From Myxococcales bacterium (GTDB taxonomy: Bacteria; Myxococcota; Myxococcia; Myxococcales; 40CM-4-68-19), in NCBI GenBank assembly GCA_020201435.1, contig JAIVGS010000007.1, forward strand, positions 1-34,462: a stretch of DNA of 34,462 nt. The letters are read 5' to 3'. Position 1 is the stretch's first letter, and each line of letters begins with the position of its first letter. Under the pieces are notes generated by a model. It did not search any database and was not told where the DNA came from. It worked only from the letters and a program-made list of their open reading frames with translations. Position numbers and translations under genes: made by a program. This document shows, piece after piece, positions 7,919 through 18,409 of this stretch.

Positions 7919-9946
7919 TCAGTGGAACCAGTTGCTGAACGTGCGCTGGAGGAAGCCGGACAGGCCGCCGGCGTGCTCGGCGCATTCGGCCGGCTCGGTG
8001 CCCTGCAGGTACCACTCGGTCACGACTTGATTGGGCGGACATCCGGCGGTGGCGAGCCCGCCGCTGCGGGTGTCGACCTGGCGCTGCTCGACGCCTTTCG
8101 GCGCCGGCGGGAAACCGGCCGGGATCGGTTTGCCGCGCTGCCAGGCGGCGATGGTGCGCGCCCACACCGGCGCGGCGATCCGTCCGCCGGTCGCCGCGGG
8201 GCCGAGCGATTGCGGCTTGTCGAAGCCGAGCCATGCGCCGGCGACGAGGTTCGGCGTCGCGCCGACGAACCAGACGTCCTGGGCGCCGTTGGTGGTGCCG
8301 GTCTTGCCGAGGACCGGCAGATTTGACGGGATCCCTGCTCGCGCCGGGGTCCCCGTGCCGCGCTCGACGACGTCCTGCAACAGCGACGACATCAGGAACG
8401 CCACGCCGGGGTCGAGCGCCTGCGCGGTGGCGACCGGCTCGGTCCAGAGCACGTCGCCGGTCGTGGTGCGGACCTCGTCGATGAAGCGCGGCATGATGCG
8501 CGTTCCGCCGTTGGCGAACGGCGCGAAGGCGGCGACGAGCGCGATCGGCGCCACCGCGGCCGCACCGAGGAAGGTCGAGGGATATGCGGGGATGTCGTCG
8601 TAGATCCCGCACGAGCGCGCGGCGTCGATGACCTTTTGCACGCCGACGTGCTCCCCGAGGGCGACCGCGGCGCGGTTGGATGACACGCGGAGCGCCTCGC
8701 GCAGCGTGAGCGGTCTGTCCGACGGCGCCTGACCGTCGGCGGGCGCGTACTCGCCGGGCGCGGACTTCGAGGTGTCGATCAGCGCCGAGATCGGCAGGCC
8801 CGACTGGAGCGCCGCGGTCCAGACGAAGGCCTTGAACGTCGATCCCGGCTGGCGGCGCGCCTGGTCGGCGCGGTCGAACTCGCTCAGCTCGTAATCGCGT
8901 CCGCCGACGAGCGCGCGGACATCGCCGGTCTGGGGATCGAGGGCGACGAACAGCCCCTCCAGGCATTCGTCGGGTTCGCCCTCGCAGGGCTTGCCGGAAA
9001 AGCGCCCGAGCTTTCCTTTTTCGGTCGCCTGGATCTGCTTGACCAGCTCGCGCTCGGCGATGTGCTGGAGCTGCGCGTCGAGCGTGGTTTTGACGGTGAG
9101 GCCCTGCGTCTCCGCGTCGGGGCCGAAGCGCTCGTGCAGCTCGCGACGCACTTCGGCCACGAACCACGGAGCGCCGCCCTCTTCCTCCGCCGGCTTGAGC
9201 CGAAGCTTCGTCTTGCGGGCGGCGGCCTCCTCTTTGGCGCTGATGACCTTCGATTTCGCCATCTGCCCGAGGACGAGATTGCGGCGCTTCAAGGCGAGGT
9301 CGGGAAAACGGCGAGGGTCGTAGTTGGAGGGCGCTTTCGGCAGCGCGGCGAGCAGCGCGGCCTGCGCGGGGTTCAGATCGAGGGCGGTCTTTCCGAAATA
9401 GCCGCGGGCGGCGGCCTCGACGCCGTAGTACCCGTTCCCGAGGTAGATCTGGTTCAGATACATCTCGAGGATCTGCTCCTTGGTGAAGTGCTGCTCGATG
9501 CGCCGGGCGACGAACATCTCGGCGATCTTCCGCCGCAGCGTGCGGGCGCGCGTCAGGCTGTCGGGAAAGACGTTGCGCGCGAGCTGCATGGTGATCGTCG
9601 AGGAGCCTTCTTTCGGCGAAAGCGTCCTCAAGTCGCGCAGGAACGCGCCGGCGACGCGGCGCCAGTCGATGCCGTGGTGCGAGTAGAAACGCTGGTCTTC
9701 GACCGCGAGAAACGAGCGGACCAGCATCGGCGACATCGCGGTGAGCGGGACCACGATCCGCTCTTCGGGCGCCAGGCGCGCGAGGAGCTTGCCGTCCTTG
9801 TCGAGGACGCGGCTCGCCTGTGGCGGCCGGTACTCCTTGAGCGACTCGACCGGCGGACATCCGAGCGCGATCAGGCCCAGCGCGATCAACGCGGCAGCGA
9901 AGACGGCGCTCACGGCGAGCAGGGCGATGCGCAGGCGGCGGCTCAA
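7919..9946 (-). CDS. Class A penicillin-binding protein (GT51 transglycosylase + transpeptidase)
   Basis: EDQRFYSHHGID, GSSTITMQLARN, STFK, SSN, KTGTT motifs; TTG start. Confidence 0.95.
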   Translation of the reverse strand: MSRRLRIALLAVSAVFAAALIALGLIALGCPPVESLKEYRPPQASRVLDKDGKLLARLAPEERIVVPLTAMSPMLVRSFLAVEDQRFYSHHGIDWRRVAGAFLRDLRTLSPKEGSSTITMQLARNVFPDSLTRARTLRRKIAEMFVARRIEQHFTKEQILEMYLNQIYLGNGYYGVEAAARGYFGKTALDLNPAQAALLAALPKAPSNYDPRRFPDLALKRRNLVLGQMAKSKVISAKEEAAARKTKLRLKPAEEEGGAPWFVAEVRRELHERFGPDAETQGLTVKTTLDAQLQHIAERELVKQIQATEKGKLGRFSGKPCEGEPDECLEGLFVALDPQTGDVRALVGGRDYELSEFDRADQARRQPGSTFKAFVWTAALQSGLPISALIDTSKSAPGEYAPADGQAPSDRPLTLREALRVSSNRAAVALGEHVGVQKVIDAARSCGIYDDIPAYPSTFLGAAAVAPIALVAAFAPFANGGTRIMPRFIDEVRTTTGDVLWTEPVATAQALDPGVAFLMSSLLQDVVERGTGTPARAGIPSNLPVLGKTGTTNGAQDVWFVGATPNLVAGAWLGFDKPQSLGPAATGGRIAAPVWARTIAAWQRGKPIPAGFPPAPKGVEQRQVDTRSGGLATAGCPPNQVVTEWYLQGTEPAECAEHAGGLSGFLQRTFSNWFH

Positions 9947-10045
9947 TCTGCGTGTTGTAACAGGCGACCGGGCGCCGTTCGTCCCCCGAGAGGGCGCGTT
10001 CCGAGCGGATTTGACGGTTCACTCGGGAATTCAAAGGTTTGCTGC

Positions 10046-10327
10046 ATGCACACCATCGATCGCATCGAGGAGACGGGGCGTTGCGTGCTGCGGATCTCGG
10101 GCGAGGTGCATCTGGACGGGGCGCGCGAGCTGTTCGAGCGCGTCGCGCAGGAGGATTGCGAGCGTGTCATCCTCGATTTCACCGCTTGCGCCATCGAGGA
10201 TCGCGCCCTCTCCGCCCTCGCCGACCTGCTCGGGCAGGCGCACCTCCGGCTGGCAGTCCGGGGACTGCGCGAGCGGCAGCTGAGGCTGCTCGAGTACCTG
10301 GGGGCCTCCCGGCCGGCGGAGCCGTAG
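10046..10327 (+). CDS. STAS-domain-like small protein (anti-sigma factor antagonist type)
   Basis: 93 aa; VLRISGEVHLDGARELFERVAQEDCERVILDFTACAIEDRALSALADLL pattern. Confidence 0.6.
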   Translation: MHTIDRIEETGRCVLRISGEVHLDGARELFERVAQEDCERVILDFTACAIEDRALSALADLLGQAHLRLAVRGLRERQLRLLEYLGASRPAEP

Positions 10328-10369
10328 CGGCCGCGTCCGCTCGTTCGTCGGCAGAGGTAGACTGCGCCC

Positions 10370-11977
10370 ATGCCGACGCACGAGGTCTCGAACCAGCCGC
10401 CTCCGCTGCACGACTACGATCCGCTCGCACAGGACCGCGCGCTCCTCGACGCCCTCCGGCGAGAGGGCGCTGCGTGGGCGGAGGAGGACGTCGCTGCGCT
10501 CGGCCGCCGCAGCGCGAGCCGGGAGGCGATCGCGTGGGGGTTCCAGGCCAACGAAAACCCGCCGCGCCTGAAGACGCACGATCGCTTCGGCCATCGCATC
10601 GACGAGGTCGACTTCCATCCCGCCTGGCACGAGCTGATGCGCCTTTCGGTCGCGAGCGGCATCCATTCCGGACCCTGGCGCGAACCGCGCGACGGCGCCC
10701 ACGTCGCGCGCGCCGCGAAGATGCTGCTGATGTCCCAGTGCGAGTTCGGCCACGGCTGCCCGATCTCGATGACCTACTCGGCGTTTCCTGCCCTGCAGCG
10801 GCAGCCCGACCTGCTCGAGCAATGGGCGCCGCACATCGTCTCGCTCACCTACGATCCGCGCTCCCTCCCGGTCGGCCAGAAGCTCGGCGCGCTGATCGGC
10901 ATGGGCATGACCGAGAAGCAGGGCGGCTCCGACGTCCGGGCCAACACGACGAAAGCGGTCAAGGGCGACGACGGCGCCTACGCGATCACCGGGCACAAAT
11001 GGTTCATGTCCGCCCCGATGTGCGACGCCTTCCTCGTCCTCGCCCAGGCCCCCCGCGGCCTCTCGTGCTTTCTTTTGCCGCGCTGGTTCGACGAGCGAAA
11101 AAACGGTCTCCATCTCCAGCGTCTCAAGGACAAGCTCGGCAACCGCAGCAACGCCTCGAGCGAAGTCGAGTTCGACGGCGCGCGCGCCTGGCTGGTCGGC
11201 GAGGAAGGCCGCGGCGTGCATGCCATCCTCGAGATGGTCAACCACACCCGCCTCGACTGCGTGATCGGCTCCTGCGGCATGATGCGCCAGGCGCTGGTGC
11301 AGGCGCTTCATCACTGCGCCCACCGGACCGCCTTCGGCAAGAGACTCGTCGAGCAGCCGCTGATGCGCCGCGTGCTGGCCGATCTGGCGATCGAATCCGA
11401 GGCCTCGACCGCGCTGATGATGCGGCTCGCGCGCGCGTACGATCGCCGGGACGACGAAGCGCCCTTCCGTCGGATTGCGACCGCCGTCGCGAAGTACTGG
11501 ATCTGCAAGCGCGCATCGCCGTTCGCCGTCGAGGCGCTGGAGTGCCTGGGCGGGAACGGCTACGTGGAGGAATCGATCATGCCGCGCATCTACCGCGAGG
11601 CGCCGCTCAATTCGATCTGGGAAGGATCGGGCAACGTGATCTGTCTCGACGTCCTGCGCGCGCTGGGCAAGGAGCCGCAGGCGCGCGATGCCCTCGTCGC
11701 CGAGCTGCGCGAGGCGCGCGGATCGGACCGGCGGTACGACGCCGCGCTCGACGACGCCGAGGCGCGGTTCGCCGAGCCCGAGGAGGCAGGCGCGCGGCGG
11801 CTGGTGGAATCGCTCGCGCTGGCGCTCGAGGCGTCACTGCTGCTGCGGCACGCGCCCCGGGCGGTGGCCGACGGGTTCTGCGCGACGCGCCTCGCCGGCG
11901 ACCACGGGTATGCGTTCGGCTCGCTGCCAGCCGGGGTCGACGTCGACGCAATTCTTGCGCGCGCGTGGCCGTCATGA
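10370..11977 (+). CDS. Acyl-CoA dehydrogenase, AidB-like
   Basis: 535 aa; MTEKQGGSDVRANTTKA, ITGHKWFMSAPMCDAFLVLAQ, ECLGGNGYVEESIMPRIYREAPLNSIWEGSGNV. Confidence 0.93.
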   Translation: MPTHEVSNQPPPLHDYDPLAQDRALLDALRREGAAWAEEDVAALGRRSASREAIAWGFQANENPPRLKTHDRFGHRIDEVDFHPAWHELMRLSVASGIHSGPWREPRDGAHVARAAKMLLMSQCEFGHGCPISMTYSAFPALQRQPDLLEQWAPHIVSLTYDPRSLPVGQKLGALIGMGMTEKQGGSDVRANTTKAVKGDDGAYAITGHKWFMSAPMCDAFLVLAQAPRGLSCFLLPRWFDERKNGLHLQRLKDKLGNRSNASSEVEFDGARAWLVGEEGRGVHAILEMVNHTRLDCVIGSCGMMRQALVQALHHCAHRTAFGKRLVEQPLMRRVLADLAIESEASTALMMRLARAYDRRDDEAPFRRIATAVAKYWICKRASPFAVEALECLGGNGYVEESIMPRIYREAPLNSIWEGSGNVICLDVLRALGKEPQARDALVAELREARGSDRRYDAALDDAEARFAEPEEAGARRLVESLALALEASLLLRHAPRAVADGFCATRLAGDHGYAFGSLPAGVDVDAILARAWPS

Positions 11978-12576
11978 CGACGCGCCGCAACCTGCTGCTC
12001 GGCGTGACGCTCGTCGCCGCCGCGCCAAAGAAGACCGCGCACAAGGAAGAGGACGTCTCGCCCGGCGAGGACCTGATGCGCGAGCACGGCCTCCTCAACC
12101 GCGTGCTGCTGATCTACGAGGAGTGCGTGCGGCAGAAGAACACACGGACGATCGGCGCCGCGGCGGCGATCATCCGGGACTTCATCGAGGGCTATCACGA
12201 GAAGCTCGAAGAGGAATTCCTCTTTCCCCGACTCGAGAAGGCGGACAAGCTCGCCGACCTCACCGCGACGCTGCGGAAGCAACACGCGCGAGGCCGCGAC
12301 ATCACCGCGCAATTGATCGCCGGCGGCGGCGATGTGCCGCAGCTGGTGGCGAAATTCATCCGGATGTACCGTCCTCATGAAGCGCGCGAGGACACCATCC
12401 TGTTCCCGGCCTTTCACGAGCTGGTCGGCGACAAGGAGTATGAAAGGCTGGGCGACAAGTTCGAGGACCGCGAGCACCAGCTCTTCGGCGAGAAAGGTTT
12501 CGAGGGCAAGGTCGACGAGGTCGCGCAGATCGAGCGGCAGCTCGGCATCTACGACCTCGCGCAATTCACACCATAG
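11974..12576 (+). CDS. Hemerythrin domain protein with twin-arginine signal
   Basis: 200 aa; MTTRRNLLLGVTLVAAAP; His/Glu pattern EHGLLNRVL, YHEKLEEEFLFP, KQHARGRDI, RPHEAREDTILFPAFHEL; ATGA overlap with upstream gene. Confidence 0.85.
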   Translation: MTTRRNLLLGVTLVAAAPKKTAHKEEDVSPGEDLMREHGLLNRVLLIYEECVRQKNTRTIGAAAAIIRDFIEGYHEKLEEEFLFPRLEKADKLADLTATLRKQHARGRDITAQLIAGGGDVPQLVAKFIRMYRPHEAREDTILFPAFHELVGDKEYERLGDKFEDREHQLFGEKGFEGKVDEVAQIERQLGIYDLAQFTP

Positions 12577-12585
12577 GACAACGTC

Positions 12586-14223
12586 ATGCAGCGATCGTAC
12601 GTCCACGGCGCAAGCAGCGTTCCACTCCTCGGCGAGACGATCTTCGAAAACTTCCGCCGCAGCGCGCAGCGGTACGGCGACCGCGACGCGCTCGTCGTCC
12701 GCTCGCAGGGCAAGCGGTTCACCTGGGGCGAGCTCCTCGACCAGACGCGCCTCGCCGCTCGCGGCTTGATGGCGCGCGGGGTGCAGAAAGGCGACCGCGT
12801 CGGCATCTGGTCGCCGAATCGATTCGAATGGGTCGTGATGCAGTACGCGACCGCGGCGATGGGCGCGATCCTCGTCAACGTCAACCCCGCCTACAAGACC
12901 AGCGAGCTGGAGTACGTCATCCAGCAGTCGGGAATGTCGCACCTGATCTACGCGCGGCAATTCCGGCAGTCCGATTTCCACGGCATGGTTCAGCAGACGA
13001 GGCCGAAGTGCCCGCAGCTGCGCGAGGTGATCCAGCTCGAGGACGGCTGGGAGCACCTGCTCGCGGGCGCGCGCGAAGTCGGCGAGCCGCAGCTCCTGCA
13101 ACGCGAAGCCTCGCTCGACCCCGACGACGCGATCAACATCCAATACACCAGCGGCACGACCGGCTTTCCGAAGGGCGCGACGCTCTCGCACAACAACATC
13201 CTGAACAACGGTTACTTCATCGGCGAGGCGCTGAAGTACAGCGAGAACGATCGCGTCTGCATTCCGGTCCCGTTCTACCACTGCTTCGGAATGGTCCTCG
13301 GCAACCTCGCCTGCACGACGCACGGGTCGTGCATGGTGATCCCGGGCGAGGCGTTCGATCCGCTGGCCGTCCTCGAGACCGTGCAAGCCGAGAAGTGCAC
13401 CGCGCTCTACGGCGTGCCGACGATGTTCATCGGCGTGCTCGAGCACCCGCGGTTCCAGGAGTTCGACGTCTCGCGCTTGCGCACCGGAATCATGGCCGGG
13501 TCGCCGTGCCCGATCGAAGTGATGAAGCGCGTCCAGTCGCAGCTGCACATGCCGGAAGTGACGATCTGCTACGGCATGACCGAGACCTCGCCGGTCTCGA
13601 CGCAGAGCGCGGTCGACGATCCGCTCGACAAGCGCGTCAGCACGGTCGGGCGCGTGCATCCGCACGTCGAGGTGAAGATCGTCAACCCCGAAAACGGCAT
13701 GACCGTTCCGCGAGGCACGCCCGGCGAGCTCTGCACCCGCGGTTACCTGGTGATGCTCGGCTACTGGAACAACGAGACCGCCACCAGGGCCGCGATCGAC
13801 GCGTCGCGCTGGATGCATACCGGCGACCTCGCGACGATGGACGTGGACGGCTACGTGAACATCGTCGGCCGCATCAAGGACATGATCATCCGCGGCGGCG
13901 AGAACATCTACCCGCGCGAGATCGAGGAGTTCCTCTATACGCATCCGGCGGTCAGCGACGTGCAGGTGATCGGCGTGCCGAGCGAGAAGTACGTCGAGGA
14001 AGTGATGGCCTGGGTCAAGCTCAAGCCCGGCGCGCAAGTCACCGAGTCGGGCCTCGACGCGTATTGCCGCGGGAAGATCGCGACGTACAAGATCCCGCGC
14101 TACTGGAAGTTCGTCGACTCTTTCCCGATGACCGTCACCGGGAAGATCCAGAAGTTCAGGATGCGCGAGATGGCCGTCGAAGAGCTCGGGCTGCACAAGG
14201 CCGCGAAGGTGAAGACCGCGTGA
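12586..14223 (+). CDS. AMP-dependent acyl-CoA synthetase/ligase
   Basis: 545 aa; [60 protein letters not shown]. Confidence 0.95.
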   Translation: MQRSYVHGASSVPLLGETIFENFRRSAQRYGDRDALVVRSQGKRFTWGELLDQTRLAARGLMARGVQKGDRVGIWSPNRFEWVVMQYATAAMGAILVNVNPAYKTSELEYVIQQSGMSHLIYARQFRQSDFHGMVQQTRPKCPQLREVIQLEDGWEHLLAGAREVGEPQLLQREASLDPDDAINIQYTSGTTGFPKGATLSHNNILNNGYFIGEALKYSENDRVCIPVPFYHCFGMVLGNLACTTHGSCMVIPGEAFDPLAVLETVQAEKCTALYGVPTMFIGVLEHPRFQEFDVSRLRTGIMAGSPCPIEVMKRVQSQLHMPEVTICYGMTETSPVSTQSAVDDPLDKRVSTVGRVHPHVEVKIVNPENGMTVPRGTPGELCTRGYLVMLGYWNNETATRAAIDASRWMHTGDLATMDVDGYVNIVGRIKDMIIRGGENIYPREIEEFLYTHPAVSDVQVIGVPSEKYVEEVMAWVKLKPGAQVTESGLDAYCRGKIATYKIPRYWKFVDSFPMTVTGKIQKFRMREMAVEELGLHKAAKVKTA

Positions 14224-14942
14224 TCGAATCGGAATGGATCGGCCCGCGCGAGGGACCGACGCTGGTGTTTTTGCACGAGGGTCTTGGCTCGCTCGGGCTG
14301 TGGCGCGAGTTCCCGCGCAAGCTGTCCGAGCGCACCGGCCTCGGCGCGTTCATCTACAGCCGCGCGGGGTACGGAAAATCCACGCCCGTACCGCTCCCGC
14401 GGCCGGTCCGTTACATGCACGACGAAGCGGATCTGTTGCCGCAGATCCTCGGCGACGCGGGCGTGAAGGACCCGATCCTCGTCGGCCACAGCGACGGCGC
14501 GTCGATCGCGATCATCTACGCGGGGCGGGGAAACAAGGCGCGCGCGTTGATCCTCGAGGCGCCCCACGTCTTCACCGAAGAGGGCGGCCTGGCTTCCATC
14601 GCGAAGATGCGCGAGCTGTACCGGACGGCCGACCTGCGCGAGAAGCTCGCGCGATGGCACGCGGACGTCGACGCGGCGTTCAACGGCTGGAACGGCGCGT
14701 GGCTCGATCCGGAGTTTCGGAAGTGGAACCTCGAGGAATTCCTTCCGCGCATCACGGCGCCGATCCTGATCGTCCAGGGCAAGGACGACGAGTATGGAAC
14801 GGTGAAGCAGGTCGAAGCCATCGAGAAAGGAGCGCCCGACGTGCGATCCGTGCTGCTCGATCAGTGCGGCCATTCACCACATCGCGACCAGCCCGGGAAG
14901 ACGCTCGACGCGATGGCCGGGTTCATACGAACGGTCGCGTAA
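14220..14942 (+). CDS. Alpha/beta hydrolase
   Basis: 240 aa from GTG 14220 (GTGA overlap); [24 protein letters not shown] nucleophile elbow, [10 protein letters not shown]. Confidence 0.9.
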   Translation: MIESEWIGPREGPTLVFLHEGLGSLGLWREFPRKLSERTGLGAFIYSRAGYGKSTPVPLPRPVRYMHDEADLLPQILGDAGVKDPILVGHSDGASIAIIYAGRGNKARALILEAPHVFTEEGGLASIAKMRELYRTADLREKLARWHADVDAAFNGWNGAWLDPEFRKWNLEEFLPRITAPILIVQGKDDEYGTVKQVEAIEKGAPDVRSVLLDQCGHSPHRDQPGKTLDAMAGFIRTVA

Positions 14943-16380
14943 ACGACGGCTCGAGCTGGGCCGCCAACCGGAAGAGCAGACCCTCGTCGTTCTGGCGCGC
15001 CATGAAGTGGACGCCGATCGGCAGGCCTCGCGCGAAATGCAAAGGCACGCTCATCGCCGGCTGCCCGGTCAGATTCGCGATCGGCGTGAACGCGGCGAAC
15101 TCGAATGCGCGCTGGGCGAGGAGCGCCAGCGCCGCACGCAGCGCGCGCCGCGAGGGCACCTTGCGCAGCAGGGCGAGCGCGGCGAGCTCGTGACGCTTCG
15201 GCTGCAGCGCGCCGATCTTCAGGGGCGGCTGCGCGAGCGTCGGCGTGAGCAACAGATCGTACGAGGTGAACCAGCGCGCGACCGCACGCCCGGCGAGGTG
15301 GATGACGTGCACCGCGTACGACAGCTCCGCCGCGGTGTGCGCGCGGCCGACCTGGGCGAGAAACCACGTCCCCGGCTCGAACTGCGAGGCGTCGAGCTTG
15401 CGCCGAAGCAGGCGCGCGCCGCCGTCGATCGCCGCGGCGGTCTCGGCCGAGGCGAGCACGAGGTAGGCATGGATCGCGGCGGCCCGATCGATCGCCGGCG
15501 CTCCCTCCTCGACGCGATGGCCGAGCGATTCGCACAACTTCGCCGCGCGCTCGACGGCTTCGACGCAGTCCCGATCGACGGCGCTGCCGAGCAGCGACCG
15601 GGTGGTGAAGGCGATCTTCAGCCTGCCCGGATCGCGCCCGACTTCCTCGAGAAACGGCCGTTCCGGAGGCGGCGCGGCGTAGGGCGCGCCGAGATCCGGG
15701 CCGGCGGTCGCGTCGAGCAGCGCCGCGCTGTCGCGGACCGATCGCGAGACGCAGTGCTCGACCGCGATCCCGTGCCAGCCCTCGCCATAGTCGGGTCCGA
15801 ACGGATTTCTCCCGCGCGACGGCTTGAGCCCGAAGAGACCGCAGCACGAGGCCGGAATCCGGATCGAGCCGCCGCCGTCGCTCGCGTGAGCCATCGGCAC
15901 GATGCCGGCGGCGACGGCGGCTGCCGCTCCGCCGCTCGATCCGCCGGGAGTTCGCTCGGGATTCCACGGATTGCGAGTGATGCCCCACGCGGCGGTCTCG
16001 GTGACCGGCAGGATGCCGAGCTCGGAGGCTGCCGTCTTGCCGATGAAGACCAGCCCCGCCCGCCGCTGCCGCGCCACCAGCTCGCTGTCGTGATCGGAGA
16101 CGAACTCGCGAAAGAAGCGGCAGCCGTGGGAGGTCGCGATGCCGGCCTCGGTCGCGAGCAGATCCTTGAGCAAGAACGGCACGCCCTTGAAAGGGCCGAC
16201 ATCCGATCCGTCCGTCCGCGCCGTCGCGCAGCGGTCCTGGACGACTGCGTTGATCTTCGGGTTCACCTCCGCGATCCGCGCGCGTGCCAGCTCGACGAGC
16301 TCGGCGGGACGAACTTCGCGCTTCCGCACCAGCGCGGCGAGACCCATCGCGTCGTACTTCACGTATTCGTCGAATTTCAC
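14923..16380 (-). CDS. Amidase (amidase-signature family)
   Basis: [59 protein letters not shown]; start GTG 16378-16380 preferred. Confidence 0.93.
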   Translation of the reverse strand: MKFDEYVKYDAMGLAALVRKREVRPAELVELARARIAEVNPKINAVVQDRCATARTDGSDVGPFKGVPFLLKDLLATEAGIATSHGCRFFREFVSDHDSELVARQRRAGLVFIGKTAASELGILPVTETAAWGITRNPWNPERTPGGSSGGAAAAVAAGIVPMAHASDGGGSIRIPASCCGLFGLKPSRGRNPFGPDYGEGWHGIAVEHCVSRSVRDSAALLDATAGPDLGAPYAAPPPERPFLEEVGRDPGRLKIAFTTRSLLGSAVDRDCVEAVERAAKLCESLGHRVEEGAPAIDRAAAIHAYLVLASAETAAAIDGGARLLRRKLDASQFEPGTWFLAQVGRAHTAAELSYAVHVIHLAGRAVARWFTSYDLLLTPTLAQPPLKIGALQPKRHELAALALLRKVPSRRALRAALALLAQRAFEFAAFTPIANLTGQPAMSVPLHFARGLPIGVHFMARQNDEGLLFRLAAQLEPSFTRPFV

Positions 16381-16457
16381 GGCGCGGCAATCTACACGTT
16401 CGGCGGGGATGCGTGCGCACACTTGCATACACACCTTGCGAGTGAGGGGGGCGGGTC

Positions 16458-17186
16458 ATGACGCGAATCGTGTTGGTGGCGGCGGTAGGGGCGCTCGCTT
16501 GCACGTCCGTACACATGGTGCAACGGGACGGCTGCTGGCTGAAGAAGACCGAGACGACGTTGGGCGGTTCGCGCGAGGAGCTGGGGTTCTGCGCGAAGCC
16601 CGGAGGGACGCCGGCGGAGGACCGGATGTCGCGGCTGGTCCAGGAGTGCATGGCGCAGGCCGATTATCGCTGGCAGAACCGGGCGATCGCGGCGTGGAAC
16701 CGGAACGAGCCGATTCCGCCGCAGGACAACGACGAGGCGATCGCGAAGGCGTGCATGAACGAGGCGACGGCGGCGCTCCGGATCGAGGCGGAGAACGCGG
16801 CGCTCAAGGATCGGATCGCCGAGCTGTCGAAGGACCGCGACACGCTCAAGACGGCCTCCGACAAGGACCGCGAGTTTTTGCAGAACTCGAGCGACAAGAT
16901 GATCACCGCGCTCGGCGAGGCGGCCAAGAAGCCGGCGCCCAACGCGACAGCGACGGCGACGAGCACGACCAAGACCGAGAGCGACACGACCGCGCAGCCG
17001 GTTCCGCCGACGACGGTGGTCGGGTTCAACGGCACGGCGGTGCCGATCGCGCCGCGGACGGTGAAGGTCAACGCCTGCGTGCCTCACAAGGCGCCGACCA
17101 CCGCGAAGAAGGCCGACGAGCCGGCCTGCGAGAAGAAGGAACAGGCATCGCTCAACCCGCCTGATCCCGCGCGTTTGCACGAGTAA
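16458..17186 (+). CDS. Hypothetical lipoprotein with coiled-coil-like centre
   Basis: 242 aa; VGALAC lipobox; strong SD (gaggggggcggg); central AENAALKDRIAELSKDRDTLKTASDKDREFLQ. Confidence 0.8.
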   Translation: MTRIVLVAAVGALACTSVHMVQRDGCWLKKTETTLGGSREELGFCAKPGGTPAEDRMSRLVQECMAQADYRWQNRAIAAWNRNEPIPPQDNDEAIAKACMNEATAALRIEAENAALKDRIAELSKDRDTLKTASDKDREFLQNSSDKMITALGEAAKKPAPNATATATSTTKTESDTTAQPVPPTTVVGFNGTAVPIAPRTVKVNACVPHKAPTTAKKADEPACEKKEQASLNPPDPARLHE

Positions 17187-17216
17187 AGCGGACGCCGAAC
17201 GCGAGCGGCGGCTACA

Positions 17217-17231
17217 GCGAGCGCGGCTCGC
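17217..17231 (+). terminator. Short GC hairpin downstream of the lipoprotein gene, possible terminator
   Basis: GCGAGC-gcg-GCTCGC, 30 nt after the stop; no U-tract. Confidence 0.2.
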
Positions 17232-17288
17232 GCTCGACCAGGAAGGCATCGATGTCAGGAGGTAAGTTACGAGGGGCGCACCGGAAGA

Positions 17289-17364
17289 TGGCGTCCCCAC
17301 AGAGATTCGAACTCTGGTTACCGCCGTGAAAGGGCGGTGTCCTGGGCCACTAGACGATGGGGAC
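17289..17364 (-). tRNA. tRNA-Glu (anticodon TTC), CCA encoded
   Basis: Reverse strand GTCCCCATCGTCTAGTGGCCCAGGACACCGCCCTTTCACGGCGGTAACCAGAGTTCGAATCTCTGTGGGGACGCCA; cloverleaf stems pair by eye. Confidence 0.97.
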
Positions 17365-17392
17365 GCTTCGTACGGCGCGCCCGTTTAACACA

Positions 17393-18409
17393 TCAAAGCC
17401 CCGAGTGCACGGCTCCGAGTTGCACGACCTCGAACGCGCTCGCCGGGACGGTTTTGAGCTGTTCGAGATCCTGCACCGGCCAGCGCGAGTCGAGCGTGCC
17501 GGCGACGGCCCAGAACCGGCCGGTGCCGGTGTCGGTGACGAACATGCCGTATCGCCGCAGCGCCTTGAGCACCACGAGCGAGGCGCCGTGGTAGCCGGAG
17601 AGATCGAATCCGGCGCGAAGGCGAACCCGCAGGCCCATCGGCGGCGCGAACGGATCGCTGCTCGTGCCGGACGAGTGCGTCGCCGGTGCGACCCAGGCGT
17701 GCGCCGTGGTGCCGGCGACGAAGGCGAGCGCGTGGCGGATCTCGCCCGCTTCGACGGCTTCGTCGTACCGGGCCAGGCCGGGCAGGATCGGCAGGCCGGC
17801 GGCGGTCGCGGAGGTCCACCCGTCGGGCCGCGGCTTCCCGTTGAGCAGGTCGAAGCGGGCCCCGGAATCGGCGTGGTAGCCGCCGCCTTCCGGGTACGTC
17901 AGATACGTCTCGTACAACGCGCATTCGCCGGAGTTCAGGACGACCGCGTGGCGGTCTTCGGCCGGCTCGATCGCGAGGTCGGGCGGGAACGGGTACGGTC
18001 CGGGGTCGCTCTGCGACGAGTAGAGGAAGGTCATCGGCACCCGCGGCTGCGTTCCCGGCACGACGTTGACCGGCATCCCGTACGGCCCGCCGAAACCCGG
18101 CTGCACCTTCAGGGACGCTGCGCCCATGAACGCGAGGTAGTCCGCCGAATGCGGGTCCACCGGCAGCATCGAGACGTCTGCGTTCCACGGATTGTCGAGC
18201 GGAAACATCGGGCAGCCGGCGAGCGTCGGGCCGGGAGCCGCTACCGGACCGGCGTCCGGCACCGACGGCGCGCCCGCGTCCGGCGGCTCGACCGGCCCGG
18301 GGGCGTCGGGAACGTCCGCCGCGCCGGCGTCGCTGACCGGTAGCCTGGGCGCGGGCGTGCCGCCGCAACCCCAGAAGAGGAACGCGATAATGATCGGCGC
18401 GGCGCGCAC
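17393..18409 (-). CDS. Hypothetical lipoprotein with PDAG-rich linker
   Basis: 338 aa; GTG start; signal MRAAPIIIAFLFWGCGG; linker VPDAPGPVEPPDAGAPSVPDAG. Confidence 0.88.
   Translation of the reverse strand: MRAAPIIIAFLFWGCGGTPAPRLPVSDAGAADVPDAPGPVEPPDAGAPSVPDAGPVAAPGPTLAGCPMFPLDNPWNADVSMLPVDPHSADYLAFMGAASLKVQPGFGGPYGMPVNVVPGTQPRVPMTFLYSSQSDPGPYPFPPDLAIEPAEDRHAVVLNSGECALYETYLTYPEGGGYHADSGARFDLLNGKPRPDGWTSATAAGLPILPGLARYDEAVEAGEIRHALAFVAGTTAHAWVAPATHSSGTSSDPFAPPMGLRVRLRAGFDLSGYHGASLVVLKALRRYGMFVTDTGTGRFWAVAGTLDSRWPVQDLEQLKTVPASAFEVVQLGAVHSGL

Noticed and set aside
10011-10016. TTGACG -35-like hexamer upstream of the STAS-like gene
   Set aside because: No TA-containing -10 at 15-19 nt spacing.
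7068-10034. 988-aa minus-strand ORF suggesting a PBP/PhnD fusion
   Set aside because: The PBP is encoded in a different frame (7919-9946); only the last 275 aa are the PhnD-like protein.
12574-12585. TAGGAC 6 nt before the acyl-CoA synthetase ATG as a leaderless -10
   Set aside because: TAG is the hemerythrin stop and AGGA is a normally spaced SD inside an operon, so it was not counted. TAGGAC before PBP1A (23095-23090) was left out for the same ambiguity.
11590-14196. 868-aa minus-strand ORF
   Set aside because: Antisense of the hemerythrin and acyl-CoA synthetase genes; no recognisable domains.
17161-17265. Peptide-like frame …KADAERERRLQRARLALDQEGIDVRR* after the lipoprotein gene
   Set aside because: No plausible start; upstream codons in this frame lie in the lipoprotein gene and are Arg-rich; likely chance or unprovable remnant.
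17289-17364. tRNA-Glu as an integration site for a mobile element
   Set aside because: No integrase, no duplicated tRNA 3' end and no atypical gene content nearby.
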